Origin: JBCBKU01 sp038521345
Lineage (GTDB): Bacteria > Pseudomonadota > Alphaproteobacteria > Rhodobacterales > Rhodobacteraceae
Length of the DNA: 64,000 nucleotides
Direction of reading: 5' to 3'
Assembly (NCBI GenBank): GCA_038521345.1
Contig: JBCBKU010000002.1
Location: 62,001-126,000 of the forward strand
Each line of letters starts with the position of its first letter. The stretch's first letter is position 1. Positions 32,927 to 40,542 of this stretch are shown piece by piece. A program made the position numbers and the translations under genes. The notes under the pieces are model-generated. The model was given only the letters and a program-made list of their open reading frames with translations. It did no database searches and was not told the DNA's origin.

Positions 32927-33379
32927 TCAAGTCGCGTCGTGGTCCGCAAGCCAGTTGTTGATGCGCTTTGCTGTCAGTTCATGCCGCCCGCGAAAGCTGT
33001 CAGAGACCCGCGTTAACGGGACGGTGTCCGCGTCGCCGAGCTTCACGCCCACGTTGTAGGTTGTGTTCTTGCCGCCCGCATTTGTCTGAACCACTGCTTC
33101 GGTCACAACCCCCAGGTCATGGCGTTCGACCGCAAGCCCAAGGACGGTTCTTCGTCGGACCTCGAAGTAGGTCTCGGGGCCGTGGAAGATCACCATGGTC
33201 CGTCGGGTTACAAGCCCGGCCATGATCAAGGTGATCGCTGTTCCGATCAGCATGAACCATGCCCCGCTGAACATTGCGAAGGCGGTGCATCCAAGCGCGC
33301 CAGCGATCAAAAGGCTGCCAAGAACCCAGGGTGTGTTCTCCAGGATCAGTTGGTCCGGGGTGTCGCGGGTTATCTTCAT
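32927..33379 (-). CDS. Small membrane protein of unknown function
   Basis: The 150-residue protein has two adjacent membrane helices (about residues 18-37 and 40-57: WVLGSLLIAGALGCTAFAMFSG, WFMLIGTAITLIMAGLV). A cytoplasmic or periplasmic beta-rich domain follows with ETYFEVRRRTVLGLAVERHDLG and VPLTRVSDSFRGRHELTAKRINNWL. The layout resembles PH-like membrane proteins, but I cannot name a family. It is upstream of ffh on the same strand, 179 bases away. Confidence 0.65.
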   Translation of the reverse strand: MKITRDTPDQLILENTPWVLGSLLIAGALGCTAFAMFSGAWFMLIGTAITLIMAGLVTRRTMVIFHGPETYFEVRRRTVLGLAVERHDLGVVTEAVVQTNAGGKNTTYNVGVKLGDADTVPLTRVSDSFRGRHELTAKRINNWLADHDAT

Positions 33380-33519
33380 GCGCGCATGGGGACCCCCGTT
33401 TGCCGACCTGTCAACGTCGGATCCCGGGGCCAGGGGCGGAAATCAGCCGCAGATCTCCCCTGTCATTCGGGCGTCACTTGGGTGACGTCGTGTGCATGCA
33501 CCGAAACAGGGAGAGACCT

Positions 33520-34410
33520 ATGAGCGACCGTATCAACAAGATGATCCTCGTGAACGAAGCCGGACACGAAACCGGAGTCCTGAATGGCGACGGCGGCAAC
33601 CTTGCCCTTGGCGGCGCCGGAACGGAAGGCGATGTCGTGCTGCGCAACACCAAGGAACAGCACACGGTCCACATCGACGGTGGGCAAGGAAACATGACCT
33701 TGGGCGGCAATGGCTCAGAAGGCGACATCGCGCTCTTGCACACCGAGGGCGGCCAGACCGTGCATATCGATGGCGGCAACGGGAACATTACATTGGGCGG
33801 GGCCGGTGCCGAAGGCGATGCGACGCTTTTGAACACCGAGGGCGGCCAGACCGTGCATATCGATGGCGGTCAAGGCAACATCACTCTAGGCGGCTCGGGT
33901 GCGCAGGGCGACGTGGCGCTGGTCGACCCCGAGGGCCGGCAGTCCGTGCATATCGACGGCGGCAACGGGAATATGACCTTGGGCGGTGGCACCCATAACG
34001 GCGACATCCGGCTTTTGTCGGACGACCACAAGATGCGGATCCATATCGACGGAGGGTCGGGCAACATCTATGCGGGCGGCGAAGGCGCGGCCGGGGATTT
34101 TGCGCTCAAAGACAAGGATGGCGACACGATCATCCATCTCGATGCAGGCGACGGCGTGATCCGGATCAAAGGCAAGCATGTGCAGACGGCCGATTATGTC
34201 TTTGCCGAAGGTTATCATCTCGCTTCGCTTGACGAGGTGGCGGCCCATGTGGCCACCCATCGCCACCTGCCGGGTGTGCCGAGCGCGGCCGAGATGAAGG
34301 CCGAAGGTGTCGACCTGATCACCATGAACCGGCTGTTGCTGGAGAAAGTCGAGGAACTGACGCTGCGCCTGATCGATATGGATGCTCGGCTGAAACGGCT
34401 CGAAGACTAG
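33520..34410 (+). CDS. 31-residue tandem-repeat protein with fibre-type C-terminal domain
   Basis: The 296-residue protein has six near-perfect 31-residue repeats at about residues 19-204, with a unit of the form VHIDGGNGNxTLGGxGxEGDxxLxxxEG. This Gly/Asn/Asp pattern suggests a beta-helix or beta-prism fibre. The last ~75 residues (TADYVFAEGYHLASLDEV, HRHLPGVPSAAEM, MNRLLLEKVEELTL) match the C-terminal segment seen on many Bacteroidetes fibre or surface proteins (ADYVF...YxLxSLeEVExyI...HLPxIPS...LLxKIEELTLY). That segment ends in a coiled coil and probably drives trimerisation. There is no signal peptide. AGGGAG lies 8 bases before the ATG. Export route and role are unknown. Confidence 0.75.
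   Translation: MSDRINKMILVNEAGHETGVLNGDGGNLALGGAGTEGDVVLRNTKEQHTVHIDGGQGNMTLGGNGSEGDIALLHTEGGQTVHIDGGNGNITLGGAGAEGDATLLNTEGGQTVHIDGGQGNITLGGSGAQGDVALVDPEGRQSVHIDGGNGNMTLGGGTHNGDIRLLSDDHKMRIHIDGGSGNIYAGGEGAAGDFALKDKDGDTIIHLDAGDGVIRIKGKHVQTADYVFAEGYHLASLDEVAAHVATHRHLPGVPSAAEMKAEGVDLITMNRLLLEKVEELTLRLIDMDARLKRLED
33574..34131 (+). repeat. Six tandem 93-bp coding repeats
   Basis: The repeats encode the 31-residue units of the fibre-like protein. Units 2-4 are the most alike at DNA level; GAGGGCGGCCAGACCGTGCA recurs exactly in two units. This suggests recent expansion or gene conversion and the potential for length variation. Confidence 0.8.
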
Positions 34411-34594
34411 CGGAAAGCCCTAGGCGCGGCCCAAGCGCAAAGTCAGCGTCGCCGGCCCGCTTACCATGACAATCACTACTGCGGGCCGCCAAGACGGGGC
34501 GGGCACGGGCCGGGGACGCAAAGGGACGACATTGGTCTTCATGAGCCCCGGATCGCTGCTCAATTCGCCGCGATTATGGCAAAAATGGAAACAA

Positions 34595-34616
34595 CGCCCC
34601 GGCTGTTGCCGGGGCG
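34595..34616 (-). terminator. Terminator of azoR
   Basis: A perfect 9-bp GC stem CGCCCCGGC/GCCGGGGCG has a TGTT loop. On the minus strand it is followed by TTGTTTCCATTTTTG. It lies 12 bases downstream of the azoR stop. Confidence 0.75.
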
Positions 34617-34628
34617 CAACAGGTGCGG

Positions 34629-35216
34629 CTATGCAGCCGCGGCGATAGCATCAATCCGGGCTTCGGCCGCATTCAGGGATGCTTCGTGGTCCAGCATAAG
34701 TTGATCTGCCGCGGCGACTTCGACGTCGGTTATGCCGATGAAGGCCAGGAAGTGACGCAGGTAACCGGTCGCAAAGTCGATCTCGGATCCGGCCTTGGTG
34801 CCCCCGGAAGCAACGACGACAACAGCGCGCTTGCCAGACAAGAGGCCGACCGGACCATTCTCGGTATAGCGAAAGGTCACGCCGGCGCGGGCGACCAGAT
34901 CGACCCAGGCCTTCAGCGCGGCGGGGACGGAGAAGTTGTAGATCGGCGTCCCGATCACAAGCGTGTCAGCGGCGCGGATCTCGTCGACCAGCGTATCAGA
35001 AGTCCGCAACGCATCGAGCTGTTCTGGACTGCGATCCCCGGACGGCGTGAAATTGGCTTCAATCCAGTTCGCGTCCAACAGGGGCACACCATCGGCGAGA
35101 TCCCGGGTGATAACCTCGGTTGCGTCAAGGCGCTCGATCAGACGATCAGTCAGCGAGCGGGTCATCGAGCCGATATGGCGGGCTGAGGCATCGATGCGGA
35201 GGATAGTGTGGGCCAT
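34629..35216 (-). CDS. azoR: FMN-dependent NADH-azoreductase
   Basis: This 195-residue flavodoxin-fold reductase has ILRIDASARHIGSMTRSLTDRLIERL at the N-terminus (phosphate-binding loop for FMN), GTPIYNFSVPAALKAWVDLVARAGVTFRYTENGPVGLL and VVVVASGGTKAGSEIDFATGYLRHFLAFIGI, all typical of AzoR. It reduces quinones and azo compounds by two-electron transfer. The start at 35216 begins the homology. It is divergent from a LysR regulator, the usual arrangement for a regulated reductase. Confidence 0.93.
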   Translation of the reverse strand: MAHTILRIDASARHIGSMTRSLTDRLIERLDATEVITRDLADGVPLLDANWIEANFTPSGDRSPEQLDALRTSDTLVDEIRAADTLVIGTPIYNFSVPAALKAWVDLVARAGVTFRYTENGPVGLLSGKRAVVVVASGGTKAGSEIDFATGYLRHFLAFIGITDVEVAAADQLMLDHEASLNAAEARIDAIAAAA

Positions 35217-35282
35217 TTGGAGGCACTCCATGTGATAAGATGCACCTAATCTGACTCTTGATTTCTCGAACACAACGGCGCA

Positions 35283-35306
35283 AATTCCACATCATCTGTT
35301 GGAATT
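35283..35306. promoter_or_regulatory. LysR-type operator candidate in azoR/LysR intergenic region
   Basis: The inverted repeat AATTCCA-N10-TGGAATT lies 34 bases upstream of the LysR start and 66 bases from the azoR start. It is extended imperfectly by GCGC/GCAC. Its size and place fit a LysR regulatory binding site controlling both genes. Confidence 0.55.
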
Positions 35307-35340
35307 CGCACAATTTTGGGCGAGGAAGAGGACGTCGACC

Positions 35341-36213
35341 ATGAACTCGTGGGACGAGATCAAGACAGCCTACCACGTGGCCCGGATGGGGACTGTAAGT
35401 GGTGCGGCGGACATTCTCGGCGTCCATCACGCAACGGTCATCCGCCACGTCGATGCGCTTGAAGCGCGCCTGGGTGTGAAACTTTTCCAGCGACATGCCC
35501 GGGGTTACACGGCGACGGAAGCCGGACAGGACCTGTTGCAGGTGGCGCAGGCGACCGAAGACCAGATCACCCAGCTTGTGGGGCGGATCAAGGGGCAGGG
35601 CGACACGGTTTCCGGCGAATTGGTGGTGACCTCGCTCTCGTCCATCTCGGGCATGATGGCCCCGGTCCTCCACAGCTTTCGCGAGAAGCATCCCGAGATT
35701 GTCGTGCGTTACCTCACCGGGGACCGCGTCCTTCGGCTTGAGTATGGCGAGGCCCATGTCGCGATCCGCGCCGGGACCGCGCCGAACCAGCCGGACAACG
35801 TGGTCCAGCCCTTCGGGCAACTCGATATCGGCCTTTACGCGAGCTCTGCCTATATTGCCCGCAAGGGGCGTCCGACCTCGGAGGCCGAGCTTGCCGGGCA
35901 CGAATTCGTCGGAACGGATGACGCGAATTCACGCGCGCCTTTCAATGCCTGGCTTCGAAATGCCGTGCCAGAGGACGCGGTAGTGTTCCGCTGCAGCGAC
36001 AACGAGGCGATCCGCGATGCCGTGGCCGCCGGAGCTGGGATCGGGTTCAACACGCGGTGGCTGGCTGAAAAGAACCCGGATCTGCACGAAATCCTAGCGC
36101 CGCGCGACGAATGGGCGGCGCCGTTCTGGCTGGTGACGCATGTGGATCTTCACCGGACGACAAAGGTCCAGGCATTCCTGACGCACCTGAAAGAGGCTGC
36201 GAAGGACTGGTAG
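35341..36213 (+). CDS. LysR family transcriptional regulator
   Basis: The 290-residue regulator has an N-terminal winged HTH (MNSWDEIKTAYHVARMGTVSGAADILGVHHATVIRHVDALEARLGVKLFQRH...) and a substrate-binding domain (GELVVTSLSSISGMMAPVLHSFREKHPEIVVRYLTG, HVAIRAGTAP, AVAAGAGIGFNTRWLAE). It probably regulates the divergent azoR in response to a quinone or electrophile. The ATG at 35341 begins the HTH. Confidence 0.93.
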   Translation: MNSWDEIKTAYHVARMGTVSGAADILGVHHATVIRHVDALEARLGVKLFQRHARGYTATEAGQDLLQVAQATEDQITQLVGRIKGQGDTVSGELVVTSLSSISGMMAPVLHSFREKHPEIVVRYLTGDRVLRLEYGEAHVAIRAGTAPNQPDNVVQPFGQLDIGLYASSAYIARKGRPTSEAELAGHEFVGTDDANSRAPFNAWLRNAVPEDAVVFRCSDNEAIRDAVAAGAGIGFNTRWLAEKNPDLHEILAPRDEWAAPFWLVTHVDLHRTTKVQAFLTHLKEAAKDW

Positions 36214-36222
36214 TGCGGGCCG

Positions 36223-36456
36223 TCAGGCGTCCGAACGCTGCAGCAGCAGAATGATCAGAGCCAGCGCAATTCCAACGCCCATCGCACCCCAGCCGGCCAT
36301 CGTGACACCGAATTCGGCAATCGCCTGATCCACAATATCCAAAAGTGCGGCGGCCCGGCCCTCATCGGCTCCCGTCCGCGGCAGGCTGTCGGTGAGAATG
36401 GCCGTTCCAAGCCACCCAAAGAAGACCATTGCAACGCTTGCGATTGCGTATTTCAT
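36223..36456 (-). CDS. Small membrane protein, two predicted helices
   Basis: The 77-residue protein starts MKYAIASVAMVFFGWLGTAIL (first helix or signal anchor) and has a second helix near 50-72 (MAGWGAMGVGIALALIILLLQ), joined by a hydrophilic Asp/Ala-rich segment. No family is recognised. It converges with the LysR gene, 9 bases between stops, and lies 71 bases downstream of the ArsR-type regulator, with which it may be co-transcribed. Confidence 0.6.
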   Translation of the reverse strand: MKYAIASVAMVFFGWLGTAILTDSLPRTGADEGRAAALLDIVDQAIAEFGVTMAGWGAMGVGIALALIILLLQRSDA

Positions 36457-36527
36457 GCCGCCCTCCGGAAATTTCGTCACTTTGTTACGGACAAAGCGCG
36501 GCGAATTTTGGGCAAGAGACGGGCCAT

Positions 36528-36869
36528 TCAAGAGCGGTCAGCGGGGTCCCCGACGAGTTCGGTTTCAAGAAACCTCTCAAATGCATCGAGGTTCACGGGC
36601 TCGAATTGCCCAAATCCCTGCATCCAGACCGACGCCGCTTTCATTGCCTCTGGCTCAAGTTTGCACCATTTCACGCGGCCCCGCTTGTCTTGCGCGATCA
36701 AGCCCGCCCGCGTGAGGATGGTCAGGTGTTTGGAAATTGCCGCGAGCGATACGGAGAACGGTTCGGCCACGTCGGTGACCGCCATGTCGTCTTCAAGCAG
36801 CATTGCCAGTATGGCGCGGCGGGTGGGATCAGCGAGTGCTGCGAAGACAAGATCGAGGTCGTCAGACAT
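36528..36869 (-). CDS. ArsR-family winged-helix regulator
   Basis: This 113-residue protein begins LDLVFAALADPTRRAILAMLLEDDMAVTDVAEPFSVSLAAISKHLTILTRAGLIAQDKRGRVKWCKLEP, a full ArsR/SmtB-type HTH. It lacks the ELCVCDL metal box. It resembles the subgroup that is usually paired with SRPBCC or START-like proteins, but none is adjacent here. The target is unknown. Confidence 0.88.
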   Translation of the reverse strand: MSDDLDLVFAALADPTRRAILAMLLEDDMAVTDVAEPFSVSLAAISKHLTILTRAGLIAQDKRGRVKWCKLEPEAMKAASVWMQGFGQFEPVNLDAFERFLETELVGDPADRS

Positions 36870-36960
36870 GACCGTCCGGTGACAGAGTGCGACGAAAAGA
36901 TCAACCGATGGGTTAAATATGCTCCTTGGACCAAGTCATCGATTGGCCCGCGGCTGCCCG

Positions 36961-37047
36961 GAAAAAAATATATATAAAACAAATATTTATATCCATTCCC
37001 GGTGTCCGATTGAAGCGATTGACACCCGGGCCTGGTCTGCCTAAAAC
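36961..37047 (+). promoter_or_regulatory. Promoter region of the ATP synthase F0 operon
   Basis: An AT tract (36961-36993) with runs of A and TATATATA precedes a near-consensus promoter: TTGACA at 37019-37024, 17-base spacer, TAAAAC at 37042-37047. An inverted repeat GGTGTC/GACACC (37001-37006 and 37021-37026) overlaps the -35 box and could bind a regulator. The atpI ATG is at 37075. Confidence 0.6.
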
Positions 37048-37074
37048 CCAGTCGTCCTTAAGGGGTGCTCGCAC

Positions 37075-37422
37075 ATGGCGAAACGACCCGAGAAGGCAGA
37101 GTTGGACGCGCTGCAGGCGCGGATCGACGAAGCCAGGGCCGCCCAGGCGCCCAGCCCTCCCGCGGACGAGCATTATTCCCAGGCCCAGCAGGGCTGGCGG
37201 ATGGTGACGGAGCTGGTGGCGGGAATACTCATCGGTTTCGTTGTCGGTTATGGGCTCGATACCTTTCTGGGAACGATGCCCATCTTCCTGGTGCTGTTCG
37301 TGTTGTTGGGCTTCGTGGCTGGCGTGAAGACGATGCTCGCCACCGCGAAAGAGATTGAACGCAAGTCGGCCGCCAGTGCGGCCGCGGACAAGGGTGATGA
37401 AGATGGCGGACGAAGCATCTAA
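37075..37422 (+). CDS. atpI: ATP synthase protein I
   Basis: The 115-residue membrane protein assists c-ring assembly. It has a hydrophilic N-terminal helix (KAELDALQARIDEARAAQ), two membrane helices (MVTELVAGILIGFVVGYGLDTFLG and MPIFLVLFVLLGFVAGVKTML) and the AtpI-type GYGLD and GFVAGVKTM motifs, with an Ala/Lys/Asp tail. It opens the F0 operon and overlaps atpB. Confidence 0.92.
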   Translation: MAKRPEKAELDALQARIDEARAAQAPSPPADEHYSQAQQGWRMVTELVAGILIGFVVGYGLDTFLGTMPIFLVLFVLLGFVAGVKTMLATAKEIERKSAASAAADKGDEDGGRSI

Positions 37423-38158
37423 GGGCGGCAGCGGCCTTGAGTTTCACCCGATGGACCAGTTCATCGTTAAGCCGCTGTTCGGTGGCGACGCGGTCAACTT
37501 TTACACTCCGACGAACGTGACCCTTTGGATGGCACTGACGGTGTTGGCTGTGGCGGCGCTTTTGGTTTTCGGAACGCGCGGTCGTGCCATCGTGCCAAGC
37601 CGCGCCCAGTCGGTGGCCGAACTAACTTACGGCTTCGTCTACAAGATGATCGAGGACGTGGTCGGCAAGGATGGCCTCAAGTACTTCCCGTACATCATGA
37701 CGCTGTTCATGTTCATCCTATTTGCGAACTTCCTCGGGCTGATCCCGATGAGCTTCACGACAACCTCGCACATTGCGGTCACCGCCGTTCTGGCTGGCGC
37801 CGTGTTCATCACCGTGACTGCAATCGGTTTTATCAAGAACGGGGCTGGGTTCCTGAAGCTCTTCTGGGTGGATGCGGCGCCTTTGCCACTTCGCCCGGTC
37901 CTCGCCATTATCGAGGTTATTTCTTACTTCGTGCGCCCGGTCAGCCACTCAATTCGTCTGGCAGGCAACCTGATGGCCGGTCACGCCGTGATCAAGGTGT
38001 TTGCCGGGTTTGCTGCGGTGGCCGCCATCGCGCCGCTCTCGGTGCTTGCGGTCGTCGCGATCTACGGGCTCGAGGTTCTGGTGTCGGCCATTCAGGCCTA
38101 CGTTTTCACAATTCTCACTTGCGTCTACCTGAAGGACGCACTGCATCCGCATCACTGA
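37403..38158 (+). CDS. atpB: ATP synthase F0 subunit a
   Basis: This 251-residue proton-channel subunit has FHPMDQFIVKPLFGG at the N-terminus, five to six membrane helices, and the essential Arg in SHSIRLAGNLMAGH, followed by LEVLVSAIQAYVFTILTCVYLKDALHPHH. AAGGG at 37390-37394 lies 8 bases before the ATG at 37403, so I prefer it over the ATG at 37397. It overlaps the end of atpI by 20 bases. Confidence 0.96.
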   Translation: MADEASKGGSGLEFHPMDQFIVKPLFGGDAVNFYTPTNVTLWMALTVLAVAALLVFGTRGRAIVPSRAQSVAELTYGFVYKMIEDVVGKDGLKYFPYIMTLFMFILFANFLGLIPMSFTTTSHIAVTAVLAGAVFITVTAIGFIKNGAGFLKLFWVDAAPLPLRPVLAIIEVISYFVRPVSHSIRLAGNLMAGHAVIKVFAGFAAVAAIAPLSVLAVVAIYGLEVLVSAIQAYVFTILTCVYLKDALHPHH

Positions 38159-38216
38159 ATGAACGGTGGGCGAGGCGCTCACTTCACGCAGACTTCCAAT
38201 CAAGGAGATCAAGGAC

Positions 38217-38453
38217 ATGGAAGGCGATATCGCAAACATGGGTCAGTTCATCGGCGCTGGTCTTGCCGCAATCGGTTCGGGCACCGCAGCTATCGGTGTG
38301 GGACACGTAGCTGGCAACTTTCTTGCCGGAGCCCTGCGCAACCCCTCGGCTGCTGGCGGCCAGACCGCGACGCTCTTCATCGGCATCGCCTTTGCCGAAG
38401 CACTGGGCATCTTCGCGTTCCTCGTCGCGCTCCTTCTGATGTTCGCCGTCTGA
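38217..38453 (+). CDS. atpE: ATP synthase F0 subunit c
   Basis: The 78-residue hairpin of two helices forms the rotor ring. The first helix has the GxGxG packing run (FIGAGLAAIGSGTAAIGVG), the loop is RNPSAAGGQ, and the ion-binding Glu61 is in IAFAEALGIFAFLVALLLMF. The surrounding residues are hydrophobic, which fits proton rather than Na+ coupling. CAAGGAGATC lies upstream of the ATG. Confidence 0.96.
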   Translation: MEGDIANMGQFIGAGLAAIGSGTAAIGVGHVAGNFLAGALRNPSAAGGQTATLFIGIAFAEALGIFAFLVALLLMFAV

Positions 38454-38526
38454 TCCAGCCTTCGGGCAGGTATCGGGGTCGGGCTGTTTAAGCCCGACCG
38501 CGCACACGAACTCAGGAGGTCCGAAC

Positions 38527-39051
38527 ATGGCGACCGAAACGAACGGTGCCGAGGCCGGAGGCGCAGGGCTTCCGCAGCTCGACGTCACGACTTTTCCGAA
38601 CCAGATCTTCTGGCTCGTTCTCACGCTTTTGGCGATCTACTTTATTCTCGATCGCATTGCGCTCCCGCGGATCGGGTCGGTTTTGGCCGAACGTCAGGGC
38701 ACGATAACGGGCGATCTTGCCGCGGCTGAGGAACTGAAAGCCAAGGCCGACGAGGCCGAGGCCGCATACGAAAAAGCACTCGCCGATGCGCGGGCCGAAG
38801 CCCAGAAGATTGCTGCTGAGCGTCGCGCCGAGATCCAGACCAAAGTCGATGCCGCCGTTGCCGACGCCGACGCCACGATCTCAAAACGTGCCGAAGAAAG
38901 CGAGGCGCGGATTGCCGAGATCAGGGCGCGAGCGATGGAAGACGTCAGGTCCGTTGCTGTCGAGACGGCTCCGGAGATCGTTTCGCTTCTGGGTGGTGAT
39001 GTAGACACTGCGGCGGTAGAAGCCGCCGTCGTCGAACGGATGAAAGGATAG
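38527..39051 (+). CDS. atpF': ATP synthase F0 subunit b'
   Basis: This 174-residue peripheral-stalk subunit has a hydrophilic N-terminus, one membrane helix (FPNQIFWLVLTLLAIYFILDRIALPRI) and a long Ala/Glu-rich helix that forms the stalk dimer with b. The separate b' is typical of photosynthetic and related alphaproteobacteria. Its stop is 4 bases from the atpF start. CAGGAGGT lies 6 bases before the ATG. Confidence 0.94.
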   Translation: MATETNGAEAGGAGLPQLDVTTFPNQIFWLVLTLLAIYFILDRIALPRIGSVLAERQGTITGDLAAAEELKAKADEAEAAYEKALADARAEAQKIAAERRAEIQTKVDAAVADADATISKRAEESEARIAEIRARAMEDVRSVAVETAPEIVSLLGGDVDTAAVEAAVVERMKG

Positions 39052-39055
39052 GGTC

Positions 39056-39610
39056 ATGCATCGTATCGCGATCCTGCTGAGCCTTTTGGCGACGCCCGCT
39101 TTTGCCGCAGACAAGCCGTTCTTCTCGCTGGCCAACACCGACTTTATCGTCACGATCGGCTTTCTGGTCTTCATTGGTATCCTGATCTACTTCGGCGTCC
39201 CGAAAATGCTTGGCGGCATGCTCGACGCCCGGGCCGAGACGATCCGCGGCGAATTGGCCGAGGCTCGGAAGCTTCGTGAGGACGCGCAATCGGTACTCGC
39301 CTCGTTCGAGCGCAAGCAACAGGAAGTGGCCGAGCAGGCCGAACGCATTGTCGCGCAGGCGCGCGATGAAGCTGAAGGTGCGGCCGAGACCGCCTTGGCT
39401 GAGCTGGACCGGACAATCGCGCGTCGCATGCAGGCCGCGGAAGATCAGATCGCTTCGGCCGAAGCAGCTGCCGTGCGCGAGGTGCGGGACACCGCGACAC
39501 GAGTTGCCGTTGCGGCGGCAGGTGACCTTTTGTCCAAGCAGATGACCGCCACACGCGCCAACGGCCTGATTGACGCGGCCATCTCGACGGTTGAGACGAA
39601 ACTGAACTAG
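39056..39610 (+). CDS. atpF: ATP synthase F0 subunit b
   Basis: The 184-residue stalk subunit begins with a cleavable-looking stretch (MHRIAILLSLLATPAFAADK), which is known for b in this group. A membrane helix follows (NTDFIVTIGFLVFIGILIYFGVPKML) and a long charged helix (AETIRGELAEARKLREDAQSVLASFERKQQEVAEQA...). It ends the F0 operon; the FadR-type gene converges with a 4-base overlap of stops. F1 genes are not in the window. Confidence 0.94.
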   Translation: MHRIAILLSLLATPAFAADKPFFSLANTDFIVTIGFLVFIGILIYFGVPKMLGGMLDARAETIRGELAEARKLREDAQSVLASFERKQQEVAEQAERIVAQARDEAEGAAETALAELDRTIARRMQAAEDQIASAEAAAVREVRDTATRVAVAAAGDLLSKQMTATRANGLIDAAISTVETKLN

Positions 39611-40434
39611 CCGAACGACGTATCTCCGGCATCCCGCGCTGCCCGTTCTTCAGGTGTCAGCGCGTAAGAGCCGCGGAGTACATGGTTGAACCGCTTCCGC
39701 GCGATCAATTCGTTCTTGTTGGCGACGCCATCGGCAACAAGCGTTTCCTCAACAAAGTCGAAATGCTTGTTGACCGCAACCTCGGCCGCGTTGAGGTCAC
39801 GTGCCTGAAGGGCGTCGTTCATGGACTTGTGCAAGTCCACGAACACCGTGGCGCTCACCATTTGCCGGAATGCTATGTCCCTGCTTCGGAACACGCCGGT
39901 TCGAAACACGGCCATCAGGGCCCGCATCATGTGCAGCAGTACCGAGTTGTGCCCGGCCTCTATGATCGTCAGATGAAACAGCGCATCGAGCTCGGCAGCT
40001 TTTTCGTAGTCGCCGGCAAGGTCTGCGGCCCGTAAACGCTCAAACACCGTGTCAACGATCTTCAGATCTGTGTCCGACCCATGACGGATCGCCCGTTTGA
40101 TGGCGATGCTCTCGAGATCACGTCGCAAGGCGATATAGTCGAAGTCGGCTTCCACATGGGTCGAGAACAGGTCAAGCAAGGCTGGGTGGAATGTTGCACG
40201 AAGATCGGATGCCACGAAAATTCCGGCGCCTCTCTTCGAATTCAATAGACCCTTGCCTTCGAGCTCGGCGATGGCTTCACGCAATGATGGGCGCGACACG
40301 CCCATACGTTCAGAAAGATCACGTTCCGAAGGCAGGCGCTCTCCGGGCTCAAGTATCCCACGAAGGATTAACAACTCGATCTGTTCGACGATCGAGTGAG
40401 ACAGCTTTTCCGACTGAATTTTCTCGTACGGCAA
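39607..40434 (-). CDS. FadR/GntR-family transcriptional regulator (PdhR-like)
   Basis: This 275-residue regulator has a winged HTH (SHSIVEQIELLILRGILEPGERLPSERDLSERMGVSRPSLREAIAELEGKGLL) and an all-helical FCD ligand domain (ALRRDLESIAIKRAIRHG, AELDALFHLTIIEAGHN, DLHKSMNDALQARD) with the Asp/His pattern that holds a metal. PdhR-like proteins sense pyruvate, lactate or similar acids. The tail is longer than usual. A palindrome lies 25 bases upstream. Confidence 0.92.
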   Translation of the reverse strand: MPYEKIQSEKLSHSIVEQIELLILRGILEPGERLPSERDLSERMGVSRPSLREAIAELEGKGLLNSKRGAGIFVASDLRATFHPALLDLFSTHVEADFDYIALRRDLESIAIKRAIRHGSDTDLKIVDTVFERLRAADLAGDYEKAAELDALFHLTIIEAGHNSVLLHMMRALMAVFRTGVFRSRDIAFRQMVSATVFVDLHKSMNDALQARDLNAAEVAVNKHFDFVEETLVADGVANKNELIARKRFNHVLRGSYALTPEERAARDAGDTSFG

Positions 40435-40458
40435 GAGCGGCTCGGAGGTGAATCAATT

Positions 40459-40475
40459 GGTAATGATTTATTACC
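40459..40475. promoter_or_regulatory. Operator-like palindrome upstream of the FadR-type gene
   Basis: GGTAAT-N5-ATTACC is a perfect 6-bp inverted repeat, 25-41 bases from the start codon and near the expected promoter. It is a likely autoregulation site for the FadR/GntR protein. It is inference from place and symmetry. Confidence 0.45.
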
Positions 40476-40542
40476 TGAGCGCTTGGTTTCGGTCAAAAAG
40501 GACGCCGGGCCGAAGCCACGACGCCCCCTCTGCTCGATGGTA

